Notes under the pieces: model-generated | Seen by the model: the letters and a program-made list of their open reading frames with translations, nothing else | Told to the model about the DNA's origin: nothing | The model's database searches: none | Translations under genes and position numbers: made by a program | Assembly (NCBI GenBank): GCA_029298735.1 | Contig: JANSLP010000001.1 | Span: 62,001 to 126,000 of the forward strand | Direction of reading: 5' to 3' | DNA length: 64,000 nucleotides | Origin: Ophiostoma sp. CBS 140.51 | Taxonomy: Eukaryota; Ascomycota; Sordariomycetes; Ophiostomatales; Ophiostomataceae | Part shown: in pieces, positions 58,570-64,000 of the stretch | How positions within the stretch are numbered: the stretch's first letter is position 1 | Layout: the number at the start of each line of letters is the position of its first letter

Positions 58570-59006
58570 GGGAAATTCTATTGACATCACCCCCTGTTTA
58601 CTCGGGGGACCGTGTGGGGCCTAACAAAAAGCAGCCTTTCGCCCTCTTCAACGCCCTGTTAAGTGGCCTTTAGGGCTTTCAGGCGAGGCCTACATCGCTC
58701 CAGGCACGAGAGAGAGCAATAAGATGGCAAATACAATTGAAGGCTACTAGATTTAAACGTAAAACACACGGTATATAATAGTTGTACCTTTTGATACTTG
58801 ACAAAAGTGCTTTCAAAGCTCCGAATGAGCTATTAACAAAATATCGCTTTCTTGGTATTTTTTCTGGATTTTTATTTACGTTTTGTTTGACCAACAAAGC
58901 CTAGGAGTAGAAAATCTGGCCGCTGGGACTTGGACAGTCTGGCAAGAGCAGAAGGTCTCCACATGGTCTCCCGAGTAAACAGGGGGTGGTCCCAATAGAA
59001 TTTCCC
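58570..59006. mobile_element. 437-bp MITE-like element with 48-bp TIRs and 8-bp target duplication
   Basis: The left end starts GGGAAATTCTATTG at 58570 and the right end is its inverted copy, finishing CAATAGAATTTCCC at 59006. The terminal inverted repeats extend about 48 bp (58570-58617 and 58959-59006) with about five mismatches, including a perfect 19-bp core CACCCCCTGTTTACTCGGG. The element is flanked on both sides by GTCATTTT (58562-58569 and 59007-59014), an exact 8-bp direct repeat fitting a target-site duplication. The 340-bp interior is A/T-richer than its surroundings and has no credible ORF, so the element is non-autonomous. An 8-bp duplication suits hAT or P-type transposases; the long inverted repeats would also suit a Mutator-like source. 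No transposase is present in the window. Confidence 0.85.
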
Positions 59007-59014
59007 GTCATTTT

Positions 59015-62000
59015 GTCTCTTGCGCATGCCACAACCGCCACTCCTTTGTCATCAAAGGAGTCTCGTGCCCAAATTCCGTCTCTTTTCTGTCTTGTCAGCC
59101 ATTTATTCGCTTTATTTTTGATTCTGATTTTTTTTTCTCTCGGTTTTATTTGCCTGCTCGGCGATGTGCGGGCTGCAACAGACAATGATCTCCGGGTCCA
59201 TTACTGAGAGTCGACAGTTTGGCCATTACTGACGGGGGCAAAAGAGGCAAAGGAGAGCCACTGTTTGCATCTGACTCGTTTTCTCGCTATTCTTCAATTC
59301 TCATTCGTCCAAAATTCGATTGAAAAAAAGAACCAGACAAATATACACCCCTCTCCAATGGCTTTTACGTTTACTTTTGAGAACGAAACGCCCTTGCCAA
59401 GCAATCGAAATCAGAGAAAGAGAAAATAAAATATAAAATCATAGATGATTCAGGAAAAACAAGGTCAAGGGTACATCGACATGGCAGACACAAGAAGAAG
59501 GAAACGAGAGCATTGAACAAGGGCTGCCAGGAAGAAAGCCAAAGAGGGACAAGACAGCCAGAAAACGCGCAAAGCGGGCCCGCACAGTATCTGGGTCGCT
59601 GGAGTGTGGTGGGGGCCCACTCACATTTTCCTGCCTTCTCTTTCTCAGTCACTTTTTTTCGTCTTGCATATCTGATTTATCACTGTCTTTCTATCATCAG
59701 ACAGGAAGAGAACAAAAAGCAAATTTACCTTTTGTATTTTGCTTCCGCACTTTCGATCGGATGCTTGCACGGTTGCCGATGCATCCCGGTATCCTTTCTC
59801 TCTCATTCCTTTTTCTCGGTGGTCATCCCATCGATACCGATTCTCTATTCTTGTGTCTTTTGCATGTCGCCTTTTTCCTTTGTATTCCTGTTCGCTGACC
59901 TAACATTATCTTGTAAGTATGGAAGAAAGGGAGCCTCGCAATTCGTTAGCGCAAAGTAAGAGGTACAATTGGTTCCCTTACGATTGCCTGGCGAGTCTGG
60001 ATACTCCGTGTGCTTAACGCCGTATTAGCTTGTAGCATGTTCGGTCGAGGCTGTCGCTGTTATTATTTGCTTGAATTATTCCAGGAAAAGCCGCCTGGAC
60101 CGCAGGCCTACTTTTTTTCGTGCATGTTCTGGCCGCCGATTTTAGGGCTGCGGAGATATACCACAGCAAAAATAAGTGCGAAGTACGCTGTCTCAAAAAG
60201 AGCGAGGGCCTGGACTTGACTGGAGCACCAAGGTGAGCATTCTCGGCTCTCACGCTCTCTAATCGTAAACATTACTTGTCGATAATCTTCAATTGCCAAG
60301 CAATCGAGGCAGGTAAGAAAGGATACAATCCTGTATCGTATTCCTCATGCAGTTGGGTCTGAGAGTGCAAGGATGAAAACGCATTTTTCATAGTGAGTCG
60401 TACTCAGTGCTTGTTGAAATAATATCAGACAATTCCAGAAAGTTCTCTTTTTTCTCTCTTTTTTTTTCCCCTTCTGTGGAAGGTTACGTCAGTTTGTCCA
60501 GCCTTCTTTGTGCCGGCCACTTTTTTTGTTACGTCCAATGGAGCCTGCCGGCCGGCAAAAATACCCTCAGCATTTTCGTATCTTGCAATATTGAGAACAT
60601 GCATGAACCAGATCCTCGATGTAATATTTGCCCGGACTCAGAAAGGATGTACATAAATTTGCATGCTGAAGAAGAAATAACAGATCGGGAAATTGAAAAC
60701 GGCCATTGTCGAAAGGGATGGATTGCTGTTTTGCCAATGTCCTGTATCTGACTGTGTTTCTTTCCGATTGAGTATCAGACGAACAATTCATTTTCTCAGT
60801 GTGCTCAGTGCTCACACTCACAAAACGCTGTCTTTCATTCCGTGTAATACACCCCCGTCTCTGTATGTCTCCCCTTTCCTTTTGCTCTTCCATCCTTCTA
60901 TCCCCACTTGTGTGTCTTGCCTCCACCAGCTTTCTTTTTGCGTTCTCTCATTCTTTTGGGGTTTTTTGTTTTCGTTTTTACACTTCCTGTTCCGTTCTTT
61001 TCCTTTTTCGCTCCCTCCTGCCCCCCGCCCAGCTCAGAAATCTTAGCTAGGATCTAGGTTGCAAACGAGGGCAGCTTTCTCTTTCCCCCTGCACGCTGTG
61101 ACAGGCAAAGAAAGGTGGCGCCGTGAAATGTCCTTGCATCGACGCGTGCAGTTGCGGAAGCTGAGTCCTATCTCAGTTTTTTTTTTCTTTCTTCTCAACA
61201 AGCGACTTTGATTTCCTGTCGTGTGGTTTTCTCCCCTGGTCGGCGAGGCCAGAACATGCACACTCTTTTGAATAATACATTTCTCGGGATTTAGTGAATG
61301 CAAATAAAATAATACGAATACGGCTTTGAATGTAAAAAGGGCCATCAGTTTGCAAAATACAAGTACTTTGTATGGAAGAGATCGTGTCGAGGTCATTCTC
61401 GTGCGTCGTTCATCAATACGCAGGATCGCAGCCTACTGAGCCTTACATGCCCGATTTCCCTCCCCTTTCCTTCCCTGCTGTGCTATGTGCTTTCTTGACA
61501 TGGACATGGACTATTGAAATGCGCACAAGCGGGGACGGGAGCCGATTCAACCGAGTTTCCGGCGAAAGCGATCAAAGGGAAAGACAAAGACATTTATCGG
61601 GGAACCCGTCCGTGTGTCGGTGACTGAGAACAGATCCGCGGGTTCGATGTACTGACAAACAATTCTGGCCATAATACCTCGGCTCCTAAAAAGAAACCGA
61701 CAAAGGCCTCCCTTTCCTGTTCTTAAGCCACTGACGGCATCAGAACGAAGAACCTGTATATGTCTTTTTCAATGAATATGCAAAAGGCACAAATTTTACA
61801 AACAGAAGCATGCAGTCTTTCCTCGAGGACTATGGCAATGTATCGTCCGAAGCTGAAATTTTTGCTCCGTGCTCCGTGTCTATCATCGGCATTGTTAACT
61901 TCCTTCCAAGCATCCTTCAGCTTGATAAAGTACGTCGTACTTTCGTACCAGTATCTTGACGAGAACCGGCCTGCCCACAAAACCACGAGAGACGGCGCCA

Positions 62001-64000
62001 GATGCCACGAGCATTGCAACCGCCGGCTCTGCCCCAGATCCCTCCCCCAGGCCACGCCAACGACTGTCAATCTTGTCGTATTTGTGGTACGCAGAAAAGT
62101 GGACGAGCTTGGGCGAGCTTGTGCGTAGTGCGCGCTGTGTGGGAACAGGACCTGGCAAGCCACGAGTTTTTGGCAATTGGCGCCGTCGATACTTTGTTTG
62201 TTTTCTTTTTCGGGTCTGGCTTGTCTGCGTTTCTTTCGTTTCTTCCATGCTGTGATCGGCCTCGCGTAGTGGCCAAGTCTCCTCCTGTGCTGCAACCTTT
62301 TTTTTTCGCCTTTCTTCCTTGCCTTGCCATTCCTTTTCTCTCCCATGGCCATCCATTGAGATAAATTCAGGTCCCATTTTCCCTTGAGCAGACAGACCAA
62401 GCCTAGCTTGGAATTAGGATAGGGCGCAGTTGCCTTCAAGTTTGTCTCTCTCTGAGAGGAAAAAGGGGAGGGGCCCCCTGCTTTGGCGTCTTTATTGTGG
62501 CGGGCCCTTGGGCATGGCATTGGGATTGGGAAAAAAGAGACGACTTGGGTCCCTCGGGTCCCTCTCAGTACTGTTGGCTGCGTCGTAAGTTTTTGGCGTC
62601 CTTTGGAAGGGATGCACAGCAGGCAATGCCAACGCTACGCTGAATTGGGAAAGCGACTTCTTTGACAACCCTTGTCGTCTCATGGCTGGGCTTGGTTTTG
62701 GTTGGGGTGGGTTTGAGCCACCATCCATCGTTTCCGTTCTTTTTTTCTTTCCTCTGTGGGTGATGTCTTGCCTCTTGCCTTTCGACCTTTCTGCCTTCTT
62801 GCCTGCCCGGCCTGCCCCAGCAGGAGGACACCGCTGGCTCCTTCCACGGCGAAAGGCACCTCCGGGTTGATCGCGCATATCTGCACTCCACAGGGCAACA
62901 ACAAAATAAGCAAAAACTCGCAGCGTGGCTATCAGCGCGTGTCGAGTGTTCCGCACCTGCCTGGAGAAGAAGTAACAGACAGCGTTCTGCCGCCGGCCGC
63001 ACCTGCCTGTCGTAGCGAGAGGTTGCTCTGTCGTGTTGTTGTTCACCTTTTACCTTTTTGGAAATTCCGAGCGTTGTGGAGCATGGAAAGGTGCAAATGC
63101 GCCCTGTCTTCATCAAGAGCACCTGCGAGGAGGAACCAGAACCACCCATCCTTCTTTCCCATTTTTCGTTTTTCATTCCCGCTGTCTCTGTGTGCGCTGC
63201 TTTTTCCCATCGTCGCACCCACACCCCCTCTTCACGTCCTTTTGCGCACACCCCTCCACCCAGGGTCGCAAGCAGGGCCTTCTGGCATCCTTCTTTGCTG
63301 GTTGAGAACGCGTCAATCCTGTGGGTGCCGAGCAAGGCAAAATGACACAGACAGCACTCGAGAAATTGCGTTCTTGCAGCTCATTCGCGCGCGTGTGTTC
63401 GCAGAACCAAGTGCGCACGGTGGGAAGGAGCGGCTGACCAGATTGGGGGGAGCAACACCTCCAGAAAGAGAGAAAGAGCCACCCAAAGAGAACCAGGATA
63501 TCATCATTCTGGAGAGGACTCAAGGAAAACGGCAAGGATGTCTGTCGCAAAGGAAGCAAGAGCAATCCACTAAAGATGTTTCTTGGCCTGGCCACCTTGC
63601 AGTGCTGCTTGCGATTGCATGGGGGTTCCACACCCATCTCCGCCTTCTGTCCTTGTTCGGTGGGATACTTGCCCTCTTGTCCTCACATGGCCATTTGGGA
63701 CCCATTGGAGGATTGCGGCGACCCAGAGTTGACGCGCTCCTCCCTCGCTCAGCTACCATGACCATGCTGCCTTTCCTTCGACTCCTCAAAACGGGGCGTC
63801 GGTGTTGTTGTCCGTGTCCCTCTCTTTCTCTGTCTCAACCCAAACCCACATGCCGCCAACGCCGGGCATGCCCATTCCCATTCTTCCATATCCTCTCTCT
63901 CTCTCTCTTTGCGCATATCCGGACACTGCCAATGGTTGTAGAATTTGGGCAAAATTGGCGGTGCAATTGGTTTTGCAAGAAACATAACAAGTTGACAATT
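59015..64000. other. Gene-free region, second part, to the window end
   Basis: About 5 kb with no supportable gene. C/T-rich plus-strand blocks recur (60840-61030, 62180-62350, 63140-63260, 63890-63910), looking like pieces of a leader or promoter-proximal tract for a gene beyond the right edge. The larger minus-strand frames (61723-62520, 62565-63335) are basic and low-complexity and read through such tracts. No RNA gene recognised. Confidence 0.4.
63892..63908 (+). repeat. (CT)n microsatellite
   Basis: About eight CT dinucleotides near the right edge of the window. Confidence 0.75.

Noticed and set aside
59391..60307. 15-bp match TTGCCAAGCAATCGA at about 59394 and 60296
   Set aside because: Too short and isolated to call a dispersed repeat; compatible with chance.
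61723..62520. 265-codon minus-strand frame
   Set aside because: Basic low-complexity composition with no motif; it reads through plus-strand C/T tracts.
62565..63335. 256-codon minus-strand frame
   Set aside because: Same reasons: no domain, Lys/Arg/Gly-rich shadow of pyrimidine blocks.

Overview
The window is nuclear DNA of a filamentous ascomycete, probably a Sordariomycete. Protein genes carry short spliceosomal introns (about 55-310 nt) with GTANGT-type donors and CTAAC/CTGAC branch sites. Leaders are long and pyrimidine-rich, and coding sequence is GC-rich with less GC-rich spacers. The gene set (NoxR, Npr3, Avo3/Rictor, Thi20-type ThiD-TenA, Dbp2, uricase, Ccs1, eL34, uL13m) is that of a mould. 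The order and genus cannot be fixed from the sequence alone. I see no tRNA, rRNA or CRISPR.

Layout. 0.5-3.8 kb (-): La-domain/DM15 RNA-binding protein. 6.6-7.7 kb (-): Sft2 Golgi membrane protein. 12.3-13.9 kb (+): bHLH transcription factor behind a long pyrimidine-rich leader. 14.9-17.5 kb (-): Npr3 of GATOR1/SEACIT. 18.1-20.0 kb (-): an alpha/beta hydrolase fused to a cysteine phosphatase of the metazoan capping-enzyme/PIR1 type. 21.1-21.9 kb (-): NDUFAF3-like complex I assembly factor. 22.6-23.4 kb (-): ribosomal protein eL34. 23.9-24.5 kb (-): small unidentified conserved-looking protein. 25.2-26.2 kb (+): FAR1/WRKY-GCM1-like zinc DNA-binding protein with an unresolved start. 27.9-29.8 kb (-): NoxR. 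33.1-34.5 kb (-): Ccs1 copper chaperone, divergent from mitochondrial uL13m (34.9-35.7 kb, +). 36.1-37.1 kb (-): urate oxidase. 38.7-43.0 kb (+): TORC2 subunit Avo3/Rictor. 43.6-45.9 kb (+): bifunctional thiamine enzyme. 46.5-49.5 kb (+): DEAD-box helicase Dbp2 with a 974-nt intron inside motif V. From about 51 to 64 kb there is a 13-kb stretch without a convincing gene. It holds simple repeats and one 437-bp transposon-like element with 48-bp terminal inverted repeats and an 8-bp target duplication.

Most genes are single-copy housekeeping genes with their own promoters, not a pathway cluster. Several touch TOR signalling (La/DM15 protein, Npr3, Avo3) and several touch redox or organelle biology (NoxR, Ccs1, NDUFAF3, uL13m, uricase). 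I read this as coincidence of position. The most unusual items are the hydrolase-RNA-triphosphatase-like fusion, the inverted-repeat element, the predicted membrane anchor on Ccs1, the uricase without a peroxisomal tail, and the gene-free 13 kb. All exon boundaries were placed by eye from splice consensus and frame continuity.
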